NCBI GenBank assembly: GCA_029781975.1
Contig: JAKOVQ010000019.1
Span: forward strand, 61,968 to 125,967
Length of the DNA stretch: 64,000 nt
Reading direction: 5' to 3'
Origin: Acidobacteriota bacterium
GTDB taxonomy: Bacteria; Acidobacteriota; Thermoanaerobaculia; UBA5066
Shown here: piece after piece, positions 15,946 through 24,540 of the stretch
Layout of the letters: each line of letters begins with the position of its first letter
Position numbering within the stretch: position 1 is the first letter of the stretch
Notes under the pieces: generated by a model
Database searches by the model: none
What the model was told of the DNA's origin: nothing
What the model saw: the letters and a program-made list of their open reading frames with translations, nothing else
Translations under genes and position numbers: made by a program

Positions 15946-17853
15946 CTCGCGGGCGGGGGCCGGGGAGGAGGGCGGAACCAGGGAGTCGGCACCTACGTTC
16001 GACGGGGGGGACTCACGTCCCCCGGCGCCCCCGGGCAGAGCCCAGAGCGTGAGCCCCCCCTCCCTGTCCACGACTCGCGACGCCGAAAGGAGGGCGTCCA
16101 GCGCCCCGCCGTTCACACGAACGTCCGCCCCGCCCCGCGCCCGGGTGGCGATCGCGTCGGAGAGGAGGATGTGGCTGACGCCGGCCCCGTGCAGCCGGGT
16201 CAGCGCGCCGTCCGGCCCCGTGCCCGGGGCGCCGAGGAAATACCGGAGCGGGGTGGTGTCGTCGCTCCAGGTGCCGCTCCAGGCGCCGCGCGGGAACCGG
16301 AAGAGCCGGGGCTCGCCCACGGACAGGACGAATGCGTCGGGAGGCAAGGCCCGCGCACGCTCGAAGAGCGCGAGGGCCGGGAAGTTCCTCTGGACGTAGG
16401 CCCGCTCCGGCTCGACGCCGATGGCCGCGGGGAGCGGCCGGAAGAAGAGAGCCGCGTGTCCGGCGACGAGCGCTCCACCGCGTGCCGCCACCAGGAGGAG
16501 GACGACCGTCACGGCCCGCCGGCCCGCCGGGGTCCCGTTCACCCTGGGAAGGAGCGCAACGCAGGCGAGCAGCAGGAGGCCGGCCTCGAGAGGGAGGACG
16601 ACGCGGGGAGCGGGGGAGAAGGGAATCAGGGCCAGCGCGCACGCAGCGGCTAGGGCTCCTGCGCGACGCAGCCGCCGGGTCATGACCGCCCCCAGAAGGC
16701 CGGCCCCGAGGATGGAAGCGACGAGCGGTCCCCCGAGGTCCCCGTCGACCGTGGAGGAGCGCCAGAGCGAGGGAAGAAACCCGAGCGCCGACGCGCCGGA
16801 TCCACCCGTCTCCCAGTGGAGGATCCTCTCGCCGGCGGACGACGGGCCCCCGAAGAGGCTCGAGAGGAACGGATAGAAGGGGTTCCCCGTCCGGAGGCCG
16901 TTCGCGAGATACCATGGGAGCGCGAACGAGGCCCCGGCCACCGCGCCGGCGACGAGGGCGCGGAGGGAGCCGTCTCTCCGCGCGACGGCGACACTCGCTA
17001 CGAAGACCGGCACGGCGAAGAGGAGTCCCGTGTATTTCACGGCTGCGGCCAGCCCCAGGAGGGCGAGCGCAGCGGGCGCGGAGCCGGCGCCGAGCGCGAC
17101 GAGCGACGCCAGGAGGGCGAAGACCAGCGGGGGATCGGCCCACGAGAAGCTCGCGACGACGCCCGCGGCTGGGATAGCCGCATAGAGGATCGCCGCCGCC
17201 CGGCCCGTCGCCTCGTCGGCGAGGCGTTCCCCGAGGAGGAGGAGCGCGGCGAGGCACCCCAGGTGGAATCCCCAGGAGACGAGCTGTGCCGAAACCCCCT
17301 GGGGGTCGAGGGAGAGGGCGAGGCCGTAGAGGGTCCCGTGTGCCGCGGGGAAGGATGTGGGGAGGTTGAACGGGTCGGCCTCCCAGAAGCCGGTCACCAG
17401 GGCCCGCTCGGGTGTCCGGAGGTGGTACGCGAGGGCGTCCCAGGAGACCGCCGGCGCCAGCGCGAGCGGGAGCGGCAGGAGGGCGAGGACGACGAGGAGG
17501 GTGCGGGGGGCGCGGCCGGACGGGTCGCCCGTGCCGCGCCACGCGGGGCGCGGAGGCCTCTCGCCGAGAAGCACGAGGAGGACCGCCCCCCCCACGGCGA
17601 CGGCCCAGACGAGGGCGGGACGGAAGAGCCCCACGCTTCCGAGGAGCCTCAGGACGGCCGACAGGAGCCCGAAGCCGAGCCCCGCGTCGACGAGGAGCCG
17701 CTCCCGGTCCCGCAGGAGCCTGCATCCGAGAGCGGTGCCGAGCCATCGCCCCCAGACGGGGAGGAGGGCCAGGATGCCGAGCGCGAGCGCCAGGCGGGCC
17801 AGCTGGAGCGACGCGTGCGTCGCGAGGCGGACGTCGATCACGGGAGTGCCCAA
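15943..17853 (-). CDS. GT-C family membrane glycosyltransferase (GT39-like)
   Basis: This protein of about 636 residues has 10-12 predicted membrane helices. The first large loop carries SWDALAYHLRTPERAL, the acidic motif position of GT-C enzymes such as PMT and ArnT that use polyprenyl-phosphate sugars. The C-terminal soluble part has alternating beta and helix segments. The sugar and acceptor are unknown. Together with the oligosaccharyltransferase-like gene downstream it may form part of a surface glycosylation pathway. The start is uncertain: a TTG at 17853 and a GTG at 17841 are both in frame and neither has a clear ribosome site. Confidence 0.8.
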   Translation of the reverse strand: MGTPVIDVRLATHASLQLARLALALGILALLPVWGRWLGTALGCRLLRDRERLLVDAGLGFGLLSAVLRLLGSVGLFRPALVWAVAVGGAVLLVLLGERPPRPAWRGTGDPSGRAPRTLLVVLALLPLPLALAPAVSWDALAYHLRTPERALVTGFWEADPFNLPTSFPAAHGTLYGLALSLDPQGVSAQLVSWGFHLGCLAALLLLGERLADEATGRAAAILYAAIPAAGVVASFSWADPPLVFALLASLVALGAGSAPAALALLGLAAAVKYTGLLFAVPVFVASVAVARRDGSLRALVAGAVAGASFALPWYLANGLRTGNPFYPFLSSLFGGPSSAGERILHWETGGSGASALGFLPSLWRSSTVDGDLGGPLVASILGAGLLGAVMTRRLRRAGALAAACALALIPFSPAPRVVLPLEAGLLLLACVALLPRVNGTPAGRRAVTVVLLLVAARGGALVAGHAALFFRPLPAAIGVEPERAYVQRNFPALALFERARALPPDAFVLSVGEPRLFRFPRGAWSGTWSDDTTPLRYFLGAPGTGPDGALTRLHGAGVSHILLSDAIATRARGGADVRVNGGALDALLSASRVVDREGGLTLWALPGGAGGRESPPSNVGADSLVPPSSPAPARE

Positions 17854-17965
17854 GCTCGCCGTCCCGGAGGCCTCCCGGGACTCGGAGGCGCCGGGCGCGT
17901 ACGGTCCTCACGCACCTGGGCGATGTTACGCGTCTGGCGCCGGAGAGAGGCGCGAGAATGGCGGG

Positions 17966-19066
17966 ATGAGCGGCTCCGACCTGCCGGCGCGCCTCGCCGC
18001 GCGGATCGCCCGCGACGGGCCTCTGAGGTTCGACGCGTTCCAGGAGGCGGCCCTCTACGACCCCAAAGGGGGGTACTACGAGAGGCCCGGTCGCGTCGGC
18101 CGGACGGGGGACTTCGTCACCGGGGCGTCGTGGCACCCGGCGTTCGCGCGTGCCCTCCGGCGCGTCGCGAAGAGGCTCGGGGAGGCGCTCGGGGGCCCGG
18201 TCGACCTCGTCGACGTCGGCGCCGGCGAGGGGGAGCTCCTCCGCTTCCTCGCGGACGAGGCGACGCCCGGCGACGGCGTTTCGCTCCGGGGGGTCGAGAC
18301 CTCGTCCGTGCGGCGGGCCGCCGCGGTCCGGCGCGTCCCCGAGGCCCTCTTCGCCCCCTCCGCGGAGGAGCTGCCCCGTCTCCGCGGGCTCGTCGTCGGG
18401 TACGAGCTGATCGACGCCCTCCCGGTCCGCGCCCTGCGCATCCTGCCGGACGGAGAGGTGGCGGAGCGGCACGTCAGCCTCGGTCCGGACGGCCGCTTCG
18501 TCTTCGTCGAGACGCCCTGCGCCGACGGGGAAGCGCTCCTCGCACCGCTCCGCGCGCGCGGAGCGACCTTCGAGGAGGGACAGCTCCTCGAGGTCCGGCC
18601 GGGGGCGCCGGCCCTGGCGCGGACGCTCGCCGGGAGGCTCGAGGCCGGCCTCCTCCTCCTCTTCGACTACGGCGCGCCGACCCGTGCGCTCTACGGCCCG
18701 GCGAGGAGGCGCGGGACGCTCGAGGCGTTCCGGGCCCACGAGGTGACCCGCGACGTCGTCTCGGAGCCGGGCTCGCGCGACCTCACGGCGTGGGTCGACT
18801 TCGGGGAGCTCGAGGAGGAGCTCCGGTCCGCGGGGATGACGGTCCACGGCCTCGTGTCGCAGTCGCGCTTCCTCGCGGCGTCGGGAGTGGCGGACGAGCT
18901 GGCCGCCGCGGCGGAGGCGGCGCGGTCGTCGGCCGCGGCGGCCGCGGAGCGAAACGCCCTCGCGAAGCTGATCGCGCCCGGGGGGATGGGCGAGTCGCTC
19001 CGCGTCCTCGTGGCCGAGCGGGAAACGGGACTCGGCGAGTCCCTGATCCGCTGGCCTGGCGTTTGA
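17966..19066 (+). CDS. MidA/NDUFAF7-family SAM-dependent methyltransferase
   Basis: This 366-residue protein of the DUF185/NDUFAF7 family has ALYDPKGGYYERPGRVGRTGDFVTG at the N-terminus, the family hallmark around the active site. The SAM-binding strand VDLVDVGAGEGELLRF follows, then VVGYELIDALPVR and LLLFDYGAP. In mitochondria NDUFAF7 dimethylates an arginine of the 49-kDa complex I subunit, the NuoD homologue, and is needed for assembly. Here the gene is directly upstream of nuoA-N, which strongly suggests the same job, although transcription of nuo probably starts from its own promoter. The ATG at 17966 was chosen by family length. The stop codon overlaps the proposed nuo -35. Confidence 0.9.
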   Translation: MSGSDLPARLAARIARDGPLRFDAFQEAALYDPKGGYYERPGRVGRTGDFVTGASWHPAFARALRRVAKRLGEALGGPVDLVDVGAGEGELLRFLADEATPGDGVSLRGVETSSVRRAAAVRRVPEALFAPSAEELPRLRGLVVGYELIDALPVRALRILPDGEVAERHVSLGPDGRFVFVETPCADGEALLAPLRARGATFEEGQLLEVRPGAPALARTLAGRLEAGLLLLFDYGAPTRALYGPARRRGTLEAFRAHEVTRDVVSEPGSRDLTAWVDFGELEEELRSAGMTVHGLVSQSRFLAASGVADELAAAAEAARSSAAAAAERNALAKLIAPGGMGESLRVLVAERETGLGESLIRWPGV

Positions 19067-19091
19067 CTTCGACGTATCCCGAACGGAGAAT
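19063..19091 (+). promoter_or_regulatory. Putative nuo operon promoter
   Basis: TTGACT at 19063-19068, 17 bases, then GAGAAT at 19086-19091 precedes nuoA, with a predicted leader of about 57 bases. The -35 contains the stop codon of the MidA-like gene, the same arrangement as at csoR. Confidence 0.45.
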
Positions 19092-19154
19092 CCGCGCGCG
19101 CGTTGACGCGGCCGGCCCGCTCCGGACGTGGCCCGCGCCAAGGGGGCTTCCCGC

Positions 19155-19511
19155 ATGGAGAGCTATCTCCCGATCCTCTACTTCGCTGCGGTCGGCGCGG
19201 TCTTCCCCATCGCCATCCTGGTCGTGATGGCGCTCGTGCGCCCGAAGAGGCCCAACCCCGCCAAGCTCGCCCCGTACGAGTGCGGGGTCGCGGCCCCGAC
19301 GGACGCCTGGGACCACCGCTTCTCGGTCCGCTACTACCTCATCGCCGTCCTCTTCGTCGTCTTCGACGTCGAGACGGTCTTCCTGTTCCCGTGGGCCGTC
19401 GTCTACGACAAGCTCCTCCTGTTCGGCTTCGTGGAGATGGCGGTCTTCCTCTACATCCTCGTCCTCGGCTACGTCTACGTCTGGAAGAGAGGGGCTCTCT
19501 CTTGGGCCTGA
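19155..19511 (+). CDS. nuoA: NADH-quinone oxidoreductase subunit A
   Basis: This 118-residue, three-helix subunit of the complex I membrane arm has the family signature [34 protein letters not shown] in the loop and second helix (quoted as a region), including the acidic FDVE residues. NuoA sits at the junction with the hydrophilic arm near the quinone site. The ATG at 19155 matches the family N-terminus; an in-frame GTG at 19128 has no better ribosome site. nuoB begins inside the end of this gene, so translation is coupled. It is the first gene of an eleven-gene nuo run. Confidence 0.95.
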   Translation: MESYLPILYFAAVGAVFPIAILVVMALVRPKRPNPAKLAPYECGVAAPTDAWDHRFSVRYYLIAVLFVVFDVETVFLFPWAVVYDKLLLFGFVEMAVFLYILVLGYVYVWKRGALSWA

Positions 19512-19987
19512 TCGAGAACGCCTTCCCGGAGAACGTCCTCACCACCACCGTCGACGAGGTCATCAACTGGGGCCGGAAGAACTCCCTCTGGCCTCTCCAG
19601 TTCGGCCTCGCCTGCTGCGCCATCGAGATGATGGCCGTCGTCGACAGCCGCCACGACATGGCGCGGTTCGGCGCGGAGGTCTTCCGCGGCTCGCCGCGCC
19701 AGGCCGACCTGATGATCGTGGCCGGCACCGTCACCGAGAAGATGGCGCCGATGGTCAAGCGGCTCTACGACCAGATGGCCGACCCGAAGTGGGTGATCGC
19801 GATGGGCTCCTGCGCGACCTGCGGCGGCCCGTACAGGACCTACGCCGTGACGCAGGGGGTGGACCGGCTCGTCCCCGTCGACGTCTACGTCCCCGGCTGC
19901 CCTCCGCGCCCGGAGGCCCTCCTCTACGGGCTCCTCGAGCTCCAGCGGAAGATCGAGAAGGACCGGATCCTCCGGAGAGCGTCGTGA
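19502..19987 (+). CDS. nuoB: NADH-quinone oxidoreductase subunit B
   Basis: This 161-residue subunit carries iron-sulfur cluster N2, the last electron carrier before quinone. The four cluster cysteines are in place: the adjacent pair in [11 protein letters not shown], one in [10 protein letters not shown] and one in PGCPPRPE. The TTG start overlaps the nuoA stop by 10 bases, and AGAGAGGGG upstream can serve as ribosome site. The N-terminus [20 protein letters not shown] is typical of the long NuoB type without extra domains. It works with NuoC, NuoD and NuoI in the peripheral arm. Confidence 0.95.
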   Translation: MGLIENAFPENVLTTTVDEVINWGRKNSLWPLQFGLACCAIEMMAVVDSRHDMARFGAEVFRGSPRQADLMIVAGTVTEKMAPMVKRLYDQMADPKWVIAMGSCATCGGPYRTYAVTQGVDRLVPVDVYVPGCPPRPEALLYGLLELQRKIEKDRILRRAS

Positions 19988-19997
19988 GGGGGCCCGC

Positions 19998-20783
19998 GTG
20001 ACCGACGAGACGAACGACACGAAGCCCCCCGTCCCCCCCGAGCCACAGGCGCCTGCCCCGGACGCCGCGGCGAAGCCGGCCCCCGCCAGGCCCGCGGCCG
20101 CTGCCGAGGGCGCCCCCGCGGCGCCGGCGCCCGCCGGTGTCACCGGTGCCACCGGGAACACCGGAGCCGCTGCCGCGGCGCCGAAGCCCGCGGCGCCGAA
20201 GCCCCCGGCGGCGCCCCCCAAGCCGGCCGGCCCCAAGCCGACCGACGCGAGCGACAAGCCGCTCGTGAAGGCGCTCGCGGAGGCCGTGCCGGGAGCCGTC
20301 GCCGCCGCCTCCGAGTTCGTCGGCGAGCTGACCATCGACGTCCCGCCGGAGAAGCTCGTCGACGCCTGCCGCCACCTCTGCGCCAGGGAGTCGTTCACCT
20401 ACCTCGTCGACCTGACGGCGGTCGACTGGAAGGAGCGCAAGCCGCGGTTCGACGTCGTCCTCTGGCTCCACTCCTTCGCCCGCGGCAACGAGCGGGTCCG
20501 GCTGAGGGTCGCGGTCGGGGAGGGCGAAAGCTGCCCTTCGGTCACCGGGGTCTGGCCCGCGGCGAACTGGCTCGAGCGCGAGGTCTTCGACCTCTACGGC
20601 GTCCCGTTCGGGGGCCACCCGGACCTCCGGCGGATCCTGACGTGGGACGGCTTCCAGGGGCACCCGCTCCGGAAGGACTTCCCCGTCGAGGGGATCGACA
20701 CCGGCGCCGCCATCTACCCCGAGGCCTATCCCGAAGGGGGCGGCCCCGGGGGGAAGGACCCGAACAGGAAGGTGCTGTCATGA
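19998..20783 (+). CDS. nuoC: NADH-quinone oxidoreductase subunit C with Pro/Ala-rich N-terminal extension
   Basis: This 261-residue protein has the NuoC (30-kDa subunit) core in its C-terminal two thirds: [14 protein letters not shown], the signature [44 protein letters not shown], and a short tail. The first 85 residues or so are a low-complexity Ala/Pro/Lys extension with a [10 protein letters not shown] stretch, not needed for the fold and not usual in the family. NuoC and NuoD are separate here, not fused as in E. coli. The GTG start follows nuoB by 10 bases. The stop forms an ATGA overlap with nuoD. Confidence 0.93.
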   Translation: MTDETNDTKPPVPPEPQAPAPDAAAKPAPARPAAAAEGAPAAPAPAGVTGATGNTGAAAAAPKPAAPKPPAAPPKPAGPKPTDASDKPLVKALAEAVPGAVAAASEFVGELTIDVPPEKLVDACRHLCARESFTYLVDLTAVDWKERKPRFDVVLWLHSFARGNERVRLRVAVGEGESCPSVTGVWPAANWLEREVFDLYGVPFGGHPDLRRILTWDGFQGHPLRKDFPVEGIDTGAAIYPEAYPEGGGPGGKDPNRKVLS

Positions 20784-21943
20784 GCGAGGGGACGCCCGGA
20801 ACGGCGGCTCTGGTGCCGCCGCCCGAGGAGCCGACGCTGCTCGGGCTGCACGAGATGGAGCTGAACTTCGGCCCGCAGCACCCCGCGACGCACGGGGTCC
20901 TGCGGGTGGTCCTGAAGGTGGACGGCGAGCGGATCGTCTCCGCCCGCCCCGACGTCGGGTACCTCCACCGGGGGACCGAGAAGCTGTTCGAGACCGAGAC
21001 CTACCCGATGGTCATCCCGCACACGGACCGGATGGACTACGTGGCGGCGGCGACCAACAACCACGCGTACTGCCTCGCGGTCGAGAAGATCCTCGGCGTG
21101 GAGGTCCCGAAGAGGGCCCAGTACATCCGGGTCCTCCTCGACGAGATGCAGCGCGTCTCGTCGCACCTCCTCTGGCTCGCGACGGCCGCCATCGACCTCG
21201 GCGCCATCACGCCGTTCTTCTACACCTTCCGCGAGCGCGAGGTGATCCTCGACCTCTTCGAGGAGTACTGCGGGGCCCGCCTCACGCTGAACTGCATGCG
21301 GATCGGCGGCCTCCCCGTCGACCTGACGCCCGGGTGGGTCGAGAGGACCCAGGCCTTCTTCGAGACCCTCGAGGCGAAGATCGACGAGTACGAGGACCTC
21401 CTGACCGAGAACCGGATCTGGAAGGAGCGAACGGTCGGCATCGGGGTCCTCGCCGCCGACCGGTGCGTCGCCTGGGGCGTCACCGGGCCGGTCCTGAGGG
21501 CCGCGGGGGTCGCCTGGGACGTCCGGCGCGCCCTCCCGTACGAGTGCTACCCCGAGCTCGAGTTCGACATCCCCGTCGGGAAGAACGCCGACACCTACGA
21601 CCGCTACCTCGTCCGCGTCGCCGAGCTCCGGCAGAGCCGGAGGATCGCCCTCCAGTGCTGCGACTGGCTCGCGAAGAACCCGGAGGGCGAGATCCGCGGA
21701 AAGGTGCCGCGGGTCATCAAGCCCGCGGCCGGGATGGCCTACGCCTCCGTGGAGGCGCCGAAGGGCGAGCTCGGCTTCTTCCTGGTGTCGAGCGGCGCCA
21801 ACAAGCCCTACCGGCTCCACGTCCGCGCGCCGAGCTTCGTGAACCTCCAGTCGCTCCCGGAGATGATCCGCGGGCACCTCGTCTCGGACCTCGTGGCCGT
21901 CATCGGCACGTACGACATCGTGCTGGGGGAGGTCGACCGCTAG
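20780..21943 (+). CDS. nuoD: NADH-quinone oxidoreductase subunit D
   Basis: This 387-residue homologue of the mitochondrial 49-kDa subunit forms the quinone-binding cavity with NuoB. Markers are [15 protein letters not shown] near residue 28, [12 protein letters not shown] (the segment holding the conserved arginines near cluster N2, targets in mitochondria of the MidA homologue NDUFAF7), [29 protein letters not shown] and the C-terminal [18 protein letters not shown]. The ATG overlaps the nuoC stop as ATGA. Length and motifs are complete. The presence of a MidA-like gene just upstream of nuo suggests that this protein is the methylation substrate. Confidence 0.96.
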   Translation: MSEGTPGTAALVPPPEEPTLLGLHEMELNFGPQHPATHGVLRVVLKVDGERIVSARPDVGYLHRGTEKLFETETYPMVIPHTDRMDYVAAATNNHAYCLAVEKILGVEVPKRAQYIRVLLDEMQRVSSHLLWLATAAIDLGAITPFFYTFREREVILDLFEEYCGARLTLNCMRIGGLPVDLTPGWVERTQAFFETLEAKIDEYEDLLTENRIWKERTVGIGVLAADRCVAWGVTGPVLRAAGVAWDVRRALPYECYPELEFDIPVGKNADTYDRYLVRVAELRQSRRIALQCCDWLAKNPEGEIRGKVPRVIKPAAGMAYASVEAPKGELGFFLVSSGANKPYRLHVRAPSFVNLQSLPEMIRGHLVSDLVAVIGTYDIVLGEVDR

Positions 21944-23125
21944 ATGTCCCAGTCCCTCCTCTACAACGTCCTGATCCCCGTCACGAAGGCGGTGGTCTGC
22001 TTCCTCGTGGTGGCGCTGGTGGCGGGCGTCCTGACGCTGATCGAGCGGCGGGTCCTCGCGGCCCTCCAGATCCGGAAGGGCCCCAACCGCGTCGGCTGGA
22101 ACGGCGCGCTGCAGTGGCTCGCCGACGTCGTCAAGCTGATCACGAAGGAGGACCACGTCCCGTCGAAGGCGGAGAAGGTCGTCCACCTCCTCGCGCCGCT
22201 CCTCGTGATGGCGCCGGCCCTGACGGTCTTCGCGGTCCTCCCGTTCGGCCCCGACTTCAGCGTCACGCTGCCGTGGATCGGGAAGGTGACGACGCCGGTC
22301 CACGCGGCCGCGGACGTCAACGTCGCCCTCCTCCTCCTCCTCGCCGTCTCCTCGATCGGGGTCTACGGGATCATCCTCGGCGGCTGGGGGTCGAACTCGA
22401 AGTACGCCCTGGTCGGGGGGCTCCGCTCCGCGGCCCAGCTGATCAGCTACGAGGTCCCGATGGGCTTCGCGGTCGTCGCGGCGATCCTGATGGCGAACAG
22501 CCTGTCGCTCGTCGCGATCATCGAGGCGCAGCGGAAGGCGGGCGTCTGGTTCGTCTTCCCGGGGCTGATCGCCTTCTTCTGCTACTTCGTCTCGGGCGTG
22601 GCGGAGACGAACCGGATCCCGTTCGACCTCCCCGAGGCCGAGAGCGAGCTCGTGGCCGGGTTCCACACGGAGTACTCGGGCTTCCGCTGGGCGATCTTCT
22701 TCCTCTCCGAGTACGCGAACATGATCGTGATCTCCACGGTCGCCACGACGCTCTTCTTCGGCGGCTGGCTCCGCCCCTTCCCGAACGTCGCCTGGCTCGG
22801 CTTCCTCGACGTCGTCCCGCCGATGGCCTGGCTCCTCCTGAAGGTCTGCCTCTTCCTCTTCGTCTACATCTGGTTCCGCGGGACCTTCCCGCGCTACCGG
22901 TTCGACCAGCTGATGGCGCTGGGGTGGAAGGCCCTCCTCCCCATCTCGCTCGGCAACCTCGTCCTCGTCGCCTTCGCGGCGCTCTGGGGGGCCGCGGGGC
23001 TGAGGGTCCTCGGCGCCGTCCTGACGGTCGCCTTCGCCGGGGGGCTCCTCTGGGCCCGCCTGCGGCCCGCCCGCCCGCGCGGGACCACCTCGATGGCCGG
23101 GCGCCCGGCGGAGGTGCGCGTTTGA
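21944..23125 (+). CDS. nuoH: NADH-quinone oxidoreductase subunit H
   Basis: This 393-residue, eight-helix membrane subunit closes the quinone chamber and starts the proton-transfer path. Signatures are TLIERRVLAALQIRKGPNRVGWNG after helix 1, a charged loop with KEDHVPSKAEK, and PFDLPEAESELVAGFHTEYSG, which carries the conserved glutamates. The ATG is immediately after the nuoD stop codon with no gap, so ribosomes probably pass directly. nuoG, which often lies before nuoH, is missing from this operon. Confidence 0.95.
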   Translation: MSQSLLYNVLIPVTKAVVCFLVVALVAGVLTLIERRVLAALQIRKGPNRVGWNGALQWLADVVKLITKEDHVPSKAEKVVHLLAPLLVMAPALTVFAVLPFGPDFSVTLPWIGKVTTPVHAAADVNVALLLLLAVSSIGVYGIILGGWGSNSKYALVGGLRSAAQLISYEVPMGFAVVAAILMANSLSLVAIIEAQRKAGVWFVFPGLIAFFCYFVSGVAETNRIPFDLPEAESELVAGFHTEYSGFRWAIFFLSEYANMIVISTVATTLFFGGWLRPFPNVAWLGFLDVVPPMAWLLLKVCLFLFVYIWFRGTFPRYRFDQLMALGWKALLPISLGNLVLVAFAALWGAAGLRVLGAVLTVAFAGGLLWARLRPARPRGTTSMAGRPAEVRV

Positions 23126-23619
23126 GCCTCCTCGACCGGATCCTCCTCCTCGACATCTTCGCCGGGCTCGGCGTGACCGCCCGGCACCTCGCCCGCCCGG
23201 CCGACACCGTCGAGTACCCCGAGAAGGCCAAGGAGCCGAGCGAGCGGTTCCGCGGGATGTTCCTCCTCGACGAGGAGCGGTGCATCAAGTGCACGCTCTG
23301 CGCCATCGAGTGCCCGATCAACATCATCTACATCGACTGGCACTCCGAGAAGAACGCCGAGGGGAAGGCCGAGAAGAAGCTCGACCGCTTCGACCTCGAC
23401 ATGAAGCGGTGCATGTTCTGCGGCCTCTGCGAGGAGGCCTGCCCGACGAACCCGCGCTCCATCTGGCTCGCGACGAAGACGTACGAGCTCGGCACCTACG
23501 AGCGGAACGAGTCGCTCTACCTCGACATCAGGAAGCTCACCCAGTGGGACGGCAACGTCAAGCCGTTCCCGACGGCCGACCCCGCCAAGGCGCCCGTCAA
23601 CCCCGCGAAGGAGAAGTGA
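23122..23619 (+). CDS. nuoI: NADH-quinone oxidoreductase subunit I
   Basis: This 165-residue ferredoxin-like subunit holds clusters N6a and N6b. Two 4Fe-4S motifs are visible: CIKCTLCAIECP and CMFCGLCEEACP, the usual paired CxxCxxCxxxCP arrangement. The TTG start overlaps the nuoH stop as TTGA. The C-terminal tail is rich in Pro, Ala and Lys. In a complex without NuoEFG, NuoI is the likely entry point for electrons, so this subunit matters for the question of electron donor. Confidence 0.94.
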   Translation: MSLLDRILLLDIFAGLGVTARHLARPADTVEYPEKAKEPSERFRGMFLLDEERCIKCTLCAIECPINIIYIDWHSEKNAEGKAEKKLDRFDLDMKRCMFCGLCEEACPTNPRSIWLATKTYELGTYERNESLYLDIRKLTQWDGNVKPFPTADPAKAPVNPAKEK

Positions 23620-23620
23620 G

Positions 23621-24172
23621 GTGGACGTCTCGCTCGCCCTCTTCTGGGCCTTCGCCGCGGTCGCGGTGGCCGGCGCCGTCGGCGTCATCGTGATGCGGCA
23701 GCCGGTCCACTCGGCCCTGTTCCTCCTCCTGACGTTCCTCGCCGTCGCCGTCCTGTTCGTCGTCGCGCACGCCGAGTTCGTCGCCGCCGTCCAGGTCCTC
23801 GTCTACGCCGGCGGGATCATGGTCCTCTTCCTCTACACGATCATGCTCGTGAACGTGAGGCGCCAGGCCGGGGAGCCCTACCTTCACCGGCAGGCCGGGG
23901 TCGCGCTCGGGGTCGGCCTCCTCCTCCTCGCCGTCGTCGGCGGGGTGGTCCTGGGCGACGCCCGCCGGCTCGCCGACGCCCACGCGGCGGCGCCCGCGGC
24001 CCGCCTCACGGAGGTCGTCGGGTCCGGCGTGGCGGCCGGGAACAGCCAGGCCGTCGGCTGGCTGCTCTACCGCGAGTACCTCCTCCCGTTCGAGATCGCC
24101 TCGGTCCTCCTCCTCGTGGCGATGATCGGCGCCGTCGTCCTCGGGAAGAGGACGATGGAGAAGTTCGACTGA
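23621..24172 (+). CDS. nuoJ: NADH-quinone oxidoreductase subunit J
   Basis: This 183-residue membrane subunit has five predicted helices. The conserved helix 3 region VLVYAGGIMVLFLYTIMLVN is intact; this helix forms a pi-bulge involved in coupling. The GTG start follows the nuoI stop by one base. A longer loop between helices 4 and 5 (DARRLADAHAAAPAARLTEV) is Ala-rich. A 62-base gap to nuoK follows, the largest inside the nuo run. Confidence 0.93.
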   Translation: MDVSLALFWAFAAVAVAGAVGVIVMRQPVHSALFLLLTFLAVAVLFVVAHAEFVAAVQVLVYAGGIMVLFLYTIMLVNVRRQAGEPYLHRQAGVALGVGLLLLAVVGGVVLGDARRLADAHAAAPAARLTEVVGSGVAAGNSQAVGWLLYREYLLPFEIASVLLLVAMIGAVVLGKRTMEKFD

Positions 24173-24203
24173 TGGGCGGCCCGAGGCCCCCCGCGGACCC
24201 TGA

Positions 24204-24220
24204 GGCGCGCGCCGCGCGCC
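24204..24220 (+). other. Hairpin before nuoK ribosome site
   Basis: A perfect 7-bp stem with a 3-base loop (GGCGCGC-GCC-GCGCGCC) lies four bases before the AAGGAG of nuoK, in the only sizeable gap of the nuo operon. It could be an mRNA processing or translation-tuning element; there is no T-run, so it is not an intrinsic terminator. Confidence 0.35.
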
Positions 24221-24234
24221 GCCCAAGGAGCTGA

Positions 24235-24537
24235 ATGGTCACCGTCGCGCACTACGTCGGCCTGTCGTTCGTCCTCTTCACGATCGGCGTCGTCGGCGTC
24301 CTGATCCGCCGCAACCTCCTCACCGTCCTGATGTCGATCGAGCTGATCCTCAACGCCGTCAACATCAACCTCGTCGCCTTCGCGCGGCAGCTGGGCGACC
24401 TGACCGGACACGTCTTCGTCGTCTTCGTCATCGCCGTGGCGGCGGGCGAGGCGGCGATCGGCCTGGCCATCGTCGTCTCGCTCTACCGGCTGAAGAGCAC
24501 CGTCAGCCTCGACGACGCCTCCGAGATGAAGGGCTGA
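24235..24537 (+). CDS. nuoK: NADH-quinone oxidoreductase subunit K
   Basis: This 100-residue, three-helix subunit resembles MrpC antiporter subunits. The two conserved membrane glutamates are in place: one in LMSIELILNAVNIN (helix 2) and one in AVAAGEAAIGLAIV (helix 3), both part of the central proton channel. The ATG has an AAGGAG ribosome site. nuoL begins three bases after its stop. Confidence 0.95.
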   Translation: MVTVAHYVGLSFVLFTIGVVGVLIRRNLLTVLMSIELILNAVNINLVAFARQLGDLTGHVFVVFVIAVAAGEAAIGLAIVVSLYRLKSTVSLDDASEMKG

Positions 24538-24540
24538 GCG

